DNA from: Acanthacorydalis orientalis
Taxonomy: Eukaryota; Arthropoda; Insecta; Megaloptera; Corydalidae
DNA length: 64,000 nt
Direction: 5' to 3'
NCBI GenBank assembly: GCA_034766995.1
Contig: CM068316.1
Location: 21,364,090-21,428,089, forward strand
Under the pieces are notes generated by a model. The model did no database searches and was not told the origin of the DNA. It was given only the letters and a program-made list of their open reading frames with translations. The position numbers and the translations under genes were made by a program. Below, one piece after another: positions 22,736 to 33,953 of the stretch (its first letter is position 1; each line of letters begins with the position of its first letter).

Positions 22736-24184
22736 AGTGGTTGTCATGCATACGAAGAGGGCTATATATGCCTTGCGAGATTGGTGTCCTCGTCCGGAGG
22801 AGGTGCGGCATTGTATTGGTCCAGCGTAGTCAAGACCAGTGCGCAGAAACGGTCGACCTGGAGTAAGACGGGACGTCGGAAGCTGCCCCATCAGCTGATG
22901 GCCGAACTTCGGCTTGGCCTTGATGCATGTGACGCAATTCCTTACGAATTTCTTGACTAGACTGCGTCCATTACAAATCCACACATTTTTCTGCAAGAAT
23001 GCAAACGTAAGCAAGATACCGCTGTGGTACATCATAGAGTGGGCGTGGGAGACAAAAAGCAAACTAAGCGCAGAGTCCTTCGGCAGAATCGGGGGGTGTT
23101 TTTCATTTTCTGGGATCCGGAGGTTATCCAGACGACCCCCAACCCTGATGATTCCCGCCTTGTCAATGAAGGGCCTCAACGCCCTTAACCGGGACTGTGT
23201 AGATACCTCAGACCCCCGAGACAACAATCTCCACTCCTCCCGGAAGGCCTGTGCCTGGACATGACGAATCAACCGACTCCTGGTGTCGGCGATTTCATCA
23301 GACGAGAGTGTTCCGCCCCGGCGAAACAACTCTAGAGAATCACGAGGAAGCAGGCGAGCTGCAGCGCGGAGGACAAATGCAGCGACGCGGATGGTTTTGC
23401 CCAGAGAAGAGTAGCGAGTGAGCAGCTCCCATTCTGTGTACTGACCCGAAACATTAGCTACGCAAACCTGATGGACATTCATCTCCTCGGTGGGTAGGAT
23501 CGCTGACCGACACTGGTCCCCCGGCCACTGGTCGGGATGTAGCGCTAGCCAACTGGGCCCGTTCCACCATAGCAATGAATCCTTTAGTTGGACCGGTGGA
23601 ACTCTTCGTGAAGCCAAATCAGCAGGATTCTCCTTGGTGTTGACATACCTCCAGGTCATGTACGGAAGTTCTGACTGGATGTGGGCGACCCTGTTGGCAA
23701 CGAATGTCTTCCACTTTGATGGATGTCCTCGCAGCCAGGCAAGGACGACCTGACTGTCGGACCAAGCGTTCAGGGGAAGTTCAGAGAATGTGGGGATCAG
23801 GCGGATGTGTTTCATTAGCCGCACCAACAATTGAGCACCGCAAAGTTCCAGCCGTGGAATCGAGACTGGCTTCAATGGTGCTGCCTTTGTCTTGGAAGCA
23901 AGTAGAGTGATTTTCCCTACTCCGCTAGGAGCCATAATTCGGAGGTAAACCGCCGCAGCGAAAGCCCGTTTTGAAGAATCAGAGAACCCATGTAGCTCGC
24001 AGACCCCTGCTTGCGGCGAATAACCAGACCAGCGTGGAAGCTTCAGAGTAGGGAGCTCCCGGAGGGATGCTTTGAAATCTTCCCAACGAGACGCCAGGGG
24101 GACCGGGAGAACTTGGTCCCAATTCAAACCTTCTAGCCAAATATCCTGCATGAGGACTTTAGCCGTCGTGATGATGGGAGAGAT
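22649..24184 (-). pseudogene. BEL/Pao RNase H and integrase N-terminal part
   Basis: Still in the same frame. From Met 24151: the RNase H acidic tetrad is visible as FSDSS (D58), RLELCGA (E102), WSDSQVV (D132) and NPADLAS (D178). The integrase zinc domain is H371/H376 with CVTC (C406, C409), and the first catalytic Asp of the integrase lies in RTGLDYAGPI (D441). After about residue 460 the frame is lost by a shift near 22735, so the last 35 or so residues of the open frame are not integrase. Confidence 0.92.
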
Positions 24185-24886
24185 CTAGCCAAGTGGGTCA
24201 TAAATGCGGGACATCATGGACAAAGCGGACCGCTTGGTTGGAGCACCAGAAGAGGACATCTCAGCACGGTTCCGATAGACAAAGGTGTCCTCGGCAGGTA
24301 ACCACATGATTCCTCGAGTTTTCGTGGGTTCAGAAAAATCGAATGGTGCTTCCAAGGGTCCGCAGTGATCTGCAGGCTCGATTCCTTGTAGTAACCTGCG
24401 GTCGTTAGCGGCCCATTTACTGAGGGTCAGAGAAGCCCGTGACAACAGGGCGATTAACTCGCTCTGACGACTCAACGCCTCGGCAACCTGGTGACCACCC
24501 GAGAGAATGTCGTCCACATAAGTCTCCTTCTGGAGGCAGGCGGCACCGAGTGGGAAGTCATGGCCCTCATCAGCGACCAATTGTCGCAGAGTCCGTATGG
24601 CGAGGAATGGAGCACAGGAAGTGCCGTGTGATGGCTGCCCGGAGGAGCTGGGCTCCGTTGGATGCAAGACGATGGTGGATGGAGAAAGAGAGCCATCCTC
24701 ATGGCTCTCAGCGGGGAGACGCTCCGGGCAGCCGGTATGCTCCACTGAGCATTGAAGAGCCTGGATAGATGGTGGCTGCTCGGAGGGGACTGGCGTGACT
24801 CCAGCGATGACCCAGCCTAGCGCTGTAGATTGAGCAGTCAGCCTAGTTGAGGGGATCTTCTCGACGCCAGGCTGCAATAATTGGAA
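24185..24886 (-). pseudogene. BEL/Pao reverse transcriptase, fingers/palm partly deleted
   Basis: Same frame as the Gag-protease segment, after a stop. It opens with the ALGWVIAGVTP segment that follows the protease in BEL/Pao. It then jumps within about 40 residues to HGTSCAPFLAIRTLRQL and the catalytic YVDD box (residues 120-123 from the Met at 24877). In intact relatives several hundred residues, with the first catalytic Asp motif, separate these points, so roughly 1 kb has been lost. The thumb/connection part (GIMWLPAEDTF, RSALSMMSRIYDPLG) is normal. A second in-frame TAG lies at 24185-24187. Confidence 0.9.
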
Positions 24887-26692
24887 CTAGACATCAGCAC
24901 CGAGAATTAAACCGGCGTGCTCCGGTCTCCAGTAGTAGGGGTCGGCGAGCTCCAACCCAGCCTTGCGGATGGCCTCGACGTCGGGCAGAGGCTGACTTGG
25001 TATCTTGTTGGTCAGCTGCGAGAGAACGAAAGCCTCTACGTTGAGTTCAACTTGGGAGTTAACACGAGACCGGATCCGGAAAGTGGCCTTCTTGTGGGCG
25101 GTGGAGGCTGCGACCCCACCGATGCCGCTCAGACGTGCCCTGGTCTTGACAGCTGTCAGATTCAACATCTGCACCAGGCGGCCAGATATGAATGATGCCT
25201 CAGAACTCGAATCGAGGAGGGCACGAGTCAGCATCACGGCACCTGTGGGGGCGACTACTGTCACCAAGGCGGTGGCAAGGGCCACGACTTGCTCAGCCAT
25301 AGAGCCCCTCACCACAAGACTCTGAACACCCGTGGGAACCGTGGAGCCAGCACTTGGGTGATCCTCCGTGGACATTGACAGCGTGGGCTTGTTAGAAGGT
25401 GAATTATCCACGTGCAACAGTGTGTAGTGCCGCTGTCTGCAATGGATGCACTTCAACTTTGATCTGCATTTATGGCTAAGGTGCTTGCCGAGACAATTGA
25501 AACACAGGGCATGCTTCCAGACCAGGTCCTTCCGCTCGGCTACTGGGAGATTGCGTAGAACAGGACAGCTGTAGTTGCGGTGATCCTGACTACAGAACGA
25601 GCAGAGCATCGGTGCAGGTGGAACCGCCTGGTTGGCGACATGGTGCACGTTGGCGGATGAGGTCCTTGGGACAGATCTCTTAGGGGAGGTGCGGGAACTG
25701 AAATCTGGAAGCCTAATTGGACTAGTCATCTCAATTGCCCTAATCCGTCCATCGAGAAAACTCGAGAACTCAGCCCAGGTGGTTCTTTTGAAAGATGACA
25801 GTGGACTCTGTGGAGTGATCTCACCGGCGGCGTCTCCTTTGGTTGCAGACCGGTTGAGCTCGATTTCCCATTCACGTCGGGTGGATGGGTCGACCCGCTG
25901 AAGGGTCCAGAAGACGATCAAATCGTCCCAGGACTCCACTGGACACCCGAGGATTTTAAGTGATCGTAACTCTTCCCGAGTACGATCAAGGATGCCGCGG
26001 AGATCACTAGCAGACTCCCTCGTCATTGTAGCTATCCCGCAGAGCGCAGTTAGATGTGCGTGCATCAGGAGTCGATGATTCGTGTATCGGCCACAGACCG
26101 TGGCCCATGCTGAATCAAAGTTGGCGTCAGTGTTCACCATGTTTTGGATAAGACGTCCAGCCTCGCCTTTGAGGGCTCGCTCGAGCAGTAGGAGTTTCTG
26201 GTTCTTGGGCACGTCCTCACGTGCGATGACGAGACCTTGGAAAGCATCTCGGAAAGCTTCCCACTCCTTGTAGTCGCCGTGGAATTCGGGAAGGTCGAAT
26301 CTGGGAAGCGACAACGGGATCGTAGCGTGGGACCGCGGCTCAGGCTGGGATGCAGCTGCCTCTGATGCTGGAGATGATGGCAGCAGTTCACGGAGCTGCT
26401 GCAGGGCCTGGTAGTATTCCGACGTGACCTGCCTGCAACATCCTTCTTTAACATAACACGTGTCCTTGGCACTGGTCACCTTGGTGATCTTCGCATCGTT
26501 TTCCCGGAATTCGCTCCAGTACTCACGAACGCTGTCCTCTGCGGTGTGAATTATGTCAGCAGTAGCCTTGAGTTGGCCACTGTTAACGCTGTCTCGGAGT
26601 ATGGAGGGGATCTCCGCTATCTTGACTCTGCGGACCTCCTGACGTGCCGAGAGGTCGGCCAAGTCCGACTGCAAGGCTTTGCGGGGGCTCAT
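24887..26692 (-). pseudogene. BEL/Pao Gag-protease segment
   Basis: The open frame extends upstream to 26845, but the Met at 26692 (MSPRKALQSDLADL) is the more likely Gag start, because the first 51 residues read as leader sequence. Counting from 26845: residues 185-196 (LPEFHGDYKEW) mark DUF1759, the Gag region. Residues 415-475 hold zinc-knuckle-like CxxC sets (CSFC, CFNCLGKHLSHKC, CIHC). LLDSSSEASFIS at 543-554 is the protease active-site loop, and LILGADV at the end is its second conserved strand. The Gly that normally follows the catalytic Asp-Ser is Ser here, which should impair the protease. A TAG stop at 24887-24889 breaks the frame, which then continues in the same phase. Confidence 0.92.
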
Positions 26693-26810
26693 TCTGCTTA
26701 CTCTTCTGGAACGGTGCTCCGTACCGGCAGTCGCGGTGTCAACAGCGAAGAGGTCGGATGACCTTGGAAACAGGTCGGCGTGACCGCGACATAGGGTGAT
26801 CACACACTGG

Positions 26811-26900
26811 GTAGGCCCGGTAGCCTTTAGAAATGCGTAGCACATGTCCGCCGCGCGGGACGATCGCGCACAATTGATAGGCCCGGTAGCCTTGAGAAAC
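26811..26900. repeat. Tandem-like duplication in BEL 5' leader
   Basis: TAGGCCCGGTAGCCTT occurs at 26812 and again at 26879, each followed by AGAAA. It implies an about 67-bp duplicated unit between LTR and Gag, with diverged remaining sequence. Confidence 0.75.
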
Positions 26901-26947
26901 GTAACGCGAACGAGAGAACTCGGTCACAACCGTTGCATTTGCGAATT

Positions 26948-27205
26948 GCGACGCGGTGGTTTTATAAGTGCCTTAGGGTGGGGGCACGGAAGGGGAACAG
27001 CACGCTGCATTCTTATCGGTCGAACAGCACAGATGTGCTGACCGGTCGGATTTCTCGGAAATGTACCGAGAACTATGACGACGCGGCCAGTACCTGCACT
27101 GTTCAAGGCTACGTACCGTTAGATACATGAAGGTCGCGTTGTGCAGTGGCGCAGAGGGACCGGCGAGGGTGAAAAAGCCATCAGGGATTCTCAGAATCCC
27201 GAACA
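26948..27205 (-). repeat. BEL/Pao 5' LTR, matching part
   Basis: Begins TGTTCGGGATTCTGAG at 27205 and matches the other LTR to 26948 with about six substitutions by eye (roughly 2%), indicating a fairly recent insertion. Beyond that point the sequence differs completely, so the true end of this LTR and the primer-binding site could not be placed. Confidence 0.85.
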
Positions 27206-27603
27206 GATAGAATATTTTACTCTCTTTAGGCTATCAATTTATGTGTGAAATGGAATTTAGCCACAGTAACGAAGTCTAACTGAAATTGATTTTCGTTAGA
27301 CAAATGCGCGCAATTGTTTCTATTCATCATCGCATTTCGTTGTTGATATTTCATTCTGATGTAATATCACCTTCTAGTATATCATATTTAAAAATAATTA
27401 CTTTCTAATTAAACAAAAATTCTCAGTAGAGTTAAATGAACAATTAATTCGATTTCTATTAAAAGATAAACCGCTTCTATTAAAAACAGTACTTGTCTAA
27501 GTATTGAAAAAATTATAAAAATGAAAGAAAAGATATCAAAAAATGAAAATTCTGAAAACAAATAAACAGATGGTTTCTAATATATTTAGATCAATTTCAT
27601 ATA
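27206..27603. other. AT-rich stretch, no feature recognised
   Basis: Flanking DNA of the BEL element. No repeat end recognised. Confidence 0.4.
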
Positions 27604-27745
<142 letters not shown>

Positions 27746-27892
27746 CGACAATCAAGTTCAGTTATTTAAATTTTGTTCTTTATTCGTGTTTTATTTTTTG
27801 GCAATAAATAAGTATGATATAACTAATAATACAATATAAATGAATTGCTCTGTAGTAAATATTTTTAGTAATATTTACAGCTATGTATTCAT

Positions 27893-28172
27893 AAAAAAAT
27901 ATTCCGTAAAATTTGAAAAATAGACAAAAAAAATATGTAAAAATTTTGTATTAAATTATTATTAACGAGCACACCCGAAGTTACACGAAATTTCCACGAA
28001 AAATTATGATATTGGTATCATAACAACTAGAATGAAATGTGTGACTTTAACAACTACGTTGCGATATAACTGAAATATTGATTATATAGACATACTAACA
28101 TACATATTTTACATATATAAAAACTACGTTACAATATATCTGCGAAAATGATTATATAGACATACTAATATC
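27893..28172. repeat. Dispersed repeat, possible Helitron-type family
   Basis: 27893-28030 (ACACCCGAAGTTACACGAAA, then ATGATATTGGTATCATAA) closely matches 63155-63300. After it, TATATAGACATACTAA occurs twice (near 28085 and 28157), each preceded by a related AACTACGTTGCGATATA word, so there is an internal 72-bp duplication. The same GACATACT word precedes the Helitron-like ends at 37940 and 43190. Confidence 0.6.
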
Positions 28173-28174
28173 TA

Positions 28175-28176
28175 GT

Positions 28177-28252
<76 letters not shown>
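28175..28252. repeat. (TA)n microsatellite
   Basis: TATATACATA start, then pure TA. Confidence 0.95.
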
Positions 28253-28255
<3 letters not shown>

Positions 28256-28590
28256 CGATATTGAACGAATATATGGGTGCAAAAATTTGCGAAAATCTGC
28301 GAGCAAAGCGGAGCGTCCCGAAGGTCAGTGAGCTTAGTAAGTAGCGGGCGATCCTCTTGGTTATCTAATATAGTTAAAGTTCTAAATTTTGATTTTTTAA
28401 TTACATGTTATATTTTAATATTTGTATTACATTAAATTACTGTAAAATAATTTACAATATGTAAAAAACGAACATAACTGAGTAGCAATAGATTTCACTC
28501 TAATTAATTCTTTTTAATTTATAATGTTTTGATTATACGTAACTTTCACTATATGTATATGTATATGTGTATGTATATATATATATATAT
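28253..28590. other. Unassigned; short GC-richer patch
   Basis: 28285-28370 is unusually GC-rich for the area (TGCGAGCAAAGCGGAGCGTC) and resembles in style the GCGAGCGCAGTGAGC-like words in the Helitron-like ends, but it lacks a CTAG terminus. Confidence 0.4.
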
Positions 28591-29820
28591 ACGAGAATGG
28601 TTTGAAGAGTAAATTGGTCCAATATTGAAGACAATAGCTTCAGTTCCAAAATGTATATTATTATTCGATAGAAACCTCATCGACGCTCAATGCTTTTTCC
28701 ATAACGTTTCTCTAGCTTTTATATTCACTACCAAAAGTATATTTCTTCGAGGCTCTCAAAATATCCATTTGCCACCTCTATCGCGTTTTCATTCAATTTA
28801 ATTCGCTTTCCAGCAAGAAAAATTATGTGTTTCGGAAACAGATGGAAGTCCGAGAGAGATAAATCAGGTGAATACGATGGATGCAGAAAGATTTCAAATT
28901 TCAATTCGGACAATTTTTGTTGAACGACAACATTTGAATTAGCCGATGCATTATCATTGATTTATTGGCCATTCCGAGACGTTTCTCCACGATCTCTGCT
29001 TTCAATTTCTCCAAAAATGCTTCGTAGTATTGACCAGTAACTGTTTTTTTCTCTCTAAAAACAGTAATAAAAAGAATTCCTTTCGCATTCCATAAATCTG
29101 GCATCTTTGCATTCTTCGGAGCCATTTCACCGCATTCTATCTCTGTTTTGGTTACACTTTCGGTTCTAGAGTGTAATACTGAATCCACATTTCATCCATG
29201 GTCACAAAACGCTACAGAAAATTCGTTAAATTCTTCTTAAACGTTTGTTCGTGTACGAACTTGCTTTTGCTCTGCAGAGAGCACACGCGGCACACATCTT
29301 GCAGAAAATTTTTCCATACACAATTCATTATGCAAAATGAAATGCGTTCACCCAGTTAAGACGCCTCTAACCTTTACTATCTCCCTAAATTTCACTCTTC
29401 AGTCGAACAAAACAATATTGTGGACTTTATAGACGCTTTATAGCTTGACAGCTATTCTCGGGTTTTCTGAGCATGGTGCCTCTTCGATCCACGTTTAAAT
29501 TCGTTCACCCAAAGTCGAATGGCTTCGTAGGAAGGGTATGAAGTATATTCAGTATAGGAAATAGTCTCGCGGATTTTCTTCGCTGATCTCTCTTTCAAAA
29601 AAAGTAATGAATCACACCTCGAATTCCGATTTTATCCATTTTGCACTTTAGCACGAAACGCTTGTGTCGAAACAACTGTCAAACGAAGAATTAAGGACGG
29701 AATGACTTGAAACTTCACAAGCATTGCTTAAAAGGATGAAACTATATGAAAACACATAAAGCTGTCTCCCTCTTCTTCATTGAGTACACATAGCAGGTTA
29801 CTCTTCAAAACGCCCTCGTA
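28591..29820 (-). mobile_element. Mariner, third lineage, decayed, 1.23 kb
   Basis: Ends: ACGAGAATGGTTTGAAGAGT at the left; reverse-complemented right end TACGAGGGCGTTTTGAAGAG. It lies directly against a short (TA)n on the left and TATA on the right. Minus-strand pieces are ECGEMAPKNAKMPDLWNAKG with ILFITVFREKKTVTGQYYEA (28901-29188, the central catalytic region) and HPSYSPDLSLSDFHLFPK with EVANGYFESLEE (28728-28913, third Asp and C-terminus). The HTH side (29200-29760) is readable only in short shifted bits. An isolated left end of the same lineage lies at 37838-37905. Confidence 0.88.
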
Positions 29821-30589
29821 TATATTTACTTCTATTAAACATCCAGATAATAATACGCTTAATGATTTTTTTATTTACATTTCCCAGAAACTGATACTTT
29901 TTGACATATATTAGGTAAGTAAATTTGGTCGAATAATAAAAATAGAAACGTGCTTCTTTTTTTAAAAAAAATGCTATCAGTTATCTTGTCGGGGAAAAAA
30001 CTACATACATTTAAATGATTGTCTCACGTTTTGCACATGTGAAAAGATGCGTTGTGTGAAAAAAGAATATGTGAACATAGAAGTATAAGAATTTATATAT
30101 TATTCATCATAACTGAAAAAAATGGTTCCAATAATAAAATCAAAATTTATTGTTTTTTTTATTATCTTGAATATATCTTATATTTTTTTTGATTGTAACA
30201 CACATTTAAATATATATTTATTTATTAAAACACCGTAATAAAATTTCGTTGTCTTATTTATGTCACCATTAATTAGATATTTTTATGATTTGGATTGAAT
30301 GAAAAATTAATATTGATTTTTTGATAACTTAAATTTTTAATTTACATTGCGCTTTATTGAATTTTTATTTATTTTTTTTCTCAATTGTGCAAACTTTTTC
30401 TTTGACAAAGTTTATATAATTTAAAACTAGAATTATAAAGCTATTTTTAAGATTTTCAAATATATTTTTAGCCGACGAATTTCTAGTCAGAAATTAAAAT
30501 AGGTGTTACTAGGAAGAAATTATCGTTTTTGTGTCATATACTTTTAAAGAAAATATCATTATCATAAATATTTTCATTTAATCAAGATT
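29821..30589. other. AT-rich stretch, no feature recognised
   Basis: Nothing supportable was seen. Confidence 0.4.
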
Positions 30590-30607
30590 CTGTATATATA
30601 TATACAT

Positions 30608-30659
<52 letters not shown>
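30590..30659. repeat. (TA)n microsatellite
   Basis: TACATATACATACA interruptions at the left, then about 22 TA units. Confidence 0.95.
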
Positions 30660-30661
<2 letters not shown>

Positions 30662-30890
30662 AAAATTTGAAATTAAATTTGAGATGAAAATTCTGAACTC
30701 TATTAGCGATACTTTAACAGTTAATAATACTTTTTCACTTAAAGTAGTAGATATATTTTAGGCGCCAATATTCTTCAATTTTTCTTTCGTTTCCTGTTAT
30801 CAAGACTCAAATATTATTTAAAAAGCCAACTTTTAACCTACTAGCATTTTAACTATCCGTATGAATCATTTCTCGAGTAAGAGTACTGAC

Positions 30891-31198
30891 AAAGTCGTGT
30901 GGTAGTATTTTGACGCCTAGAACAGACATTTTTAGTTGGGTACTGTTAAGAATCGTATGGTGCAATGGTGGTTCCAAAAATTTCGAGAGTCTGGGGACAA
31001 GAGTCTTGAAGATGAAAAAGTTCGCGGACATCCTTCTTCAATTCATAACGACCAATTGAGGGTGGTTCGAAAGGTTAATTGGCAAAAATGTATCGATTCT
31101 AATGCTGCTTATTTTGATTAATAAAGTTAATTATTAACTGAGACAAATGTACATGAATTTAAATGTCGTAAACCGCAATTATTTTTTAACCAACCTAA
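30891..31198 (+). mobile_element. Chimeric hAT end plus mariner piece
   Basis: 30891-30930 (CAAAGTCGTGTGGTAGTATT, TTGACGCCTAG) matches the left end of the hAT at 17769. It breaks at once into mariner HTH sequence (VGTVKNRMVQWWFQKFRES, KSLEDEKVRGHPSSIHND). That in turn jumps near 31070 to the mariner C-terminus (WQKCIDSNAAYFD then stop) and the 3' end repeat, closing at AACCAACCTAA. So one short segment holds three junctions. This mariner deletion joins HTH to C-terminus, unlike the HTH-only copies. Confidence 0.78.
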
Positions 31199-32666
31199 TA
31201 TTTAAAATATATACACACTATGTAAATATATTAAAATAAAATTAATTTTACTAAATGTTCTATCAAATATAAAACTTTTAACAGAAGAGAAGAAATAAAA
31301 AAGTATTTTATACACATTTGGTAAAAAATCTATACTTTCAGATTTAAAACAAAAACCGTGTTTAATATAAATTAAATGTCTGCACATGTGTCTACTGTAC
31401 AGAAAATGCTTATTTTTGTAGTAAAATTTTTTTACCAATTTATCAACAATTGTTCAGATTAAATATAGATAAAAATATACACTATATACGAAATATTTTC
31501 AAATATTCGACACTTTTATCGCGTATATCGAGTTTGATTGAAAATCTTTTCTGATTACAACAGTTTTTTTTACGAAAATATATCTCAAACAATAAATTAA
31601 AAAGTATACGGTACATTTCTTAAAAGTCAATATCATCCAATAGTCTTTTACTATCCTTGTTGCTGAGTTTTCTTTAGTATTAAATATTTTTGTATTTTGC
31701 ACATCCATATATAATGTAGTTATATTGTAACAATTTCTGTACATTTTAAATTATTTTTTAATGTTTCTTTTGGTATATTATTGTTAACGAAAATAGACTA
31801 AAAAGTAAAATAAAAGTTTTATTTATTTTAATATAGATATATTATCGATATAGTTGGTACTGAAATTATGACTTAAAAATTAAATCTAAACAAAATAATG
31901 AGTTGCGTCAGCAATACTATAAATACATTTACGAATAACAGTAATCTTTTGATATTGTTTTAATCAAAATATAAGAAGTGTATATTATTTAAAATTTACA
32001 ACGTAGCTAACTGAATAAATACCCAATAACACTGTTCCATAAATAACTTTTGAAAGTACCAGTAGGCTCTGTCCCCTACTTACTACGCTTGCCCACTTCC
32101 CGTAGGAGGGAGAAGCTCACTTTCCCCTAACAAATAATAGAAATTAACAAATTATAAGCTCAAGTAATCTGTTTAAAACGTATCATAAAATTTTTATTGG
32201 AAAAGATTATAAAAATTAATAAAAAATACAATGTTAGAAGGAATAATATTTTTTTTACTCTAAAACTTGAGCGAACACAATATTTTGAATAAATCTCTTA
32301 TCAGTTTTGCATTGAAATCATATACCTTCTTTCGTTGTACATCGTGAGAGAGTTACATACATGTAGCTGATGTTAACCAAACAGAACAGAGACCACACAA
32401 TATCCATCAACCAATCATTGATGAGCAGAAATGGAAATATTTAACATGCTACTTATAGATAATAGCGGGGAGGAGGGCATTGCGAGAAAGTGGTCTACAT
32501 GAAAAAAAATGTTTTATGAAAATTTTACGATAGAAATATTTTTTATAATTATAAGGAAAGATTATTTGTACATTTTTAATTTTAATCTGTTTTAGTACTT
32601 ATAAAAGTAATAATTTTTGAATACTCTTTACATGTAATCTTAATCATAATAATAGTAATAAAAATA
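31199..32666. other. AT-rich stretch, no supported gene
   Basis: Two short minus-strand frames (31202-31438, 31499-31744) have no motif. 32060-32130 is a small GC-richer patch (CTCTGTCCCCTACTTACTAC, GGAGGGAGAAGC) that may be a decayed copy of the Helitron-like end. Confidence 0.4.
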
Positions 32667-33953
32667 TTGGGTGTTGGAATTAATTCGTAGCGTTTTCTTC
32701 ATGAAAAAATATCGTTCATTTTAAATGAAATTGAAAAAACATATCATTTCAAGTTTTGTCCATCGTTAGCCACTACTTTTTCCCATCTTTCGGGTAAGAG
32801 ACGAATACCACGTCGGAAGAACGCCTCGTCTTTAGATGCAATCCGCGAATCGACCCATTTTTTACAATCTTCATAAGAAGTGAGCTTCTGCCCAGACAGG
32901 CCATGACTCATCGATCGAAACAAGTGGTAATCAGAAGGAGCAATATCTGGAGAATACGGCGGGTGGGGTAGGACTTCCCATTTGAGCGTTTCCAAGTATG
33001 TTTTGACAGATTTTGCGACGTGCGGACGAGCATTGTCGTGCTGCAAAATCACTTTGTCGTGTCTTTTAAAGTATTACGGCCGTTTTTCCTTCAATGCACG
33101 GCTCAAGCGCATCAATTGTAGTCGGTAGCGATCCCCCGTGATGGTTTCATTCGGTTTGAGCAGCTCATAGTAGATCACACCCTTATGATCCCACCAAATA
33201 CAGAGCATGTGCTTGGATCCATGGATATTTGGCTTCGCCGCTGGTATCGATGGTTGGCCGGGATTAATCCATGACTATCTCCGTTTGGGATAGTCGTAAT
33301 TGATCCACTTTTCATCGCCCGTGACAATTCGATGTAAAAATCTCTTCTTTTTCTCCTGTTGAAGCAGCAGCTCACAGGTAGAAAAACGTCTTTCAACGTC
33401 CCTCGGTTTCAATTCGTATGGGACCCAATTTCCTTGATTTTGGATCATTCCCATGGCTTTAAGGCGTTTTCCTACCGTTTACAAGTCAACTCCCAACGCT
33501 TCAGACAATTCTTGAAGTGTTTGACATGGGTCTTCATTAAGCAATGCCTTCAATTCTTCATCGTCGTTCTTTTTCGGCTGTCCAGGTCGTTCCTTGTCTT
33601 CGAAGTCGAAAACAGCACTTTTGAAACGCGCGAACCAATTCCGACACGTTTGCTCAGCTAGAGCATGATCACCATAAACTTCCACTAAAATACGATGGCT
33701 TTCGGCAACACTTTTTTTCATGTTAAAGTAATGAAGTAAAACTCCCCGCAAAAACAATTTATCCGGCACGAAATTCGACATATTCGATAAAGTACAAAGT
33801 GTTGTTATTTACGCTTCAACCAAATTACATATACTGAAACTGACGCCTAAAGACAGCTGTTTTACGGGGAATATTTGGTTAAAGGGAACAATGAAAGTGT
33901 GTACTACCTGCGCCAACTCTTGCAAAACGCTACAAATTAATTCCAACACCTAA
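32667..33953 (-). mobile_element. Mauritiana-type mariner, nearly intact, 1287 bp
   Basis: Ends are almost perfect: left TTGGGTGTTGGAATTAATTC, right reverse-complemented TTAGGTGTTGGAATTAATTT, with the match continuing through GTAGCGTTTT (about 28 of 30). TA flanks both sides. It holds a single transposase frame of 345 codons plus stop with three nonsense codons and no frameshift. It is the best-preserved mariner in the window. Confidence 0.93.
32744..33781 (-). pseudogene. Mauritiana-type mariner transposase, three stops
   Basis: From Met 33781 (MSNFVPDKLFLRGVLLHYF) the frame runs 345 codons to the terminal DGQNLK, the same length as Mos1-type transposases. HTH region: ESHRILVEVYGDHALAEQTC, RNWFARFKSAVFDFEDKER, ALLNEDPCQTLQELSEALGV. 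Catalytic motifs: HRIVTGDEKWI (first Asp), LQHDNARPH (second), PPYSPDIAPSDYHLF (third, 34 residues after the second). The C-terminus ends with LPERWEKVVANDGQ. Stops occur at codon 101 (TAA, just after GVDL), in the PKRR-stop-SWINPG linker, and in KRP-stop-YFKRH. By phase the segment is continuous, so it decayed by point mutation only. Confidence 0.93.

Larger units (their letters stand above)
21526..27205 (-). mobile_element. BEL/Pao LTR retrotransposon, defective, about 5.7 kb
   Basis: A sharply GC-richer island in AT-rich DNA. From right to left on the minus strand it shows a 5' LTR, Gag with DUF1759 and zinc knuckles, an aspartic protease (DUF1758), reverse transcriptase, RNase H, integrase with its C-terminal DUF5641-like region, a polypurine tract (minus-strand GGGGGGAGGAGTA next to 21847) and a 3' LTR. 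Domain order and content are those of BEL/Pao. It is not competent: two in-frame stops, two frameshifts in the integrase, and a deletion of most of the first half of the reverse transcriptase. No envelope-like gene is present. Gag through early integrase lie in one frame, as usual for this group. Frames on the opposite strand here are shadows. Confidence 0.95.

Noticed and set aside
21884..26761. Many plus-strand open frames of 60-116 codons across the BEL element
   Set aside because: Antisense shadows of a GC-rich coding element; none has a family motif, while the minus strand has all BEL/Pao domains in order.
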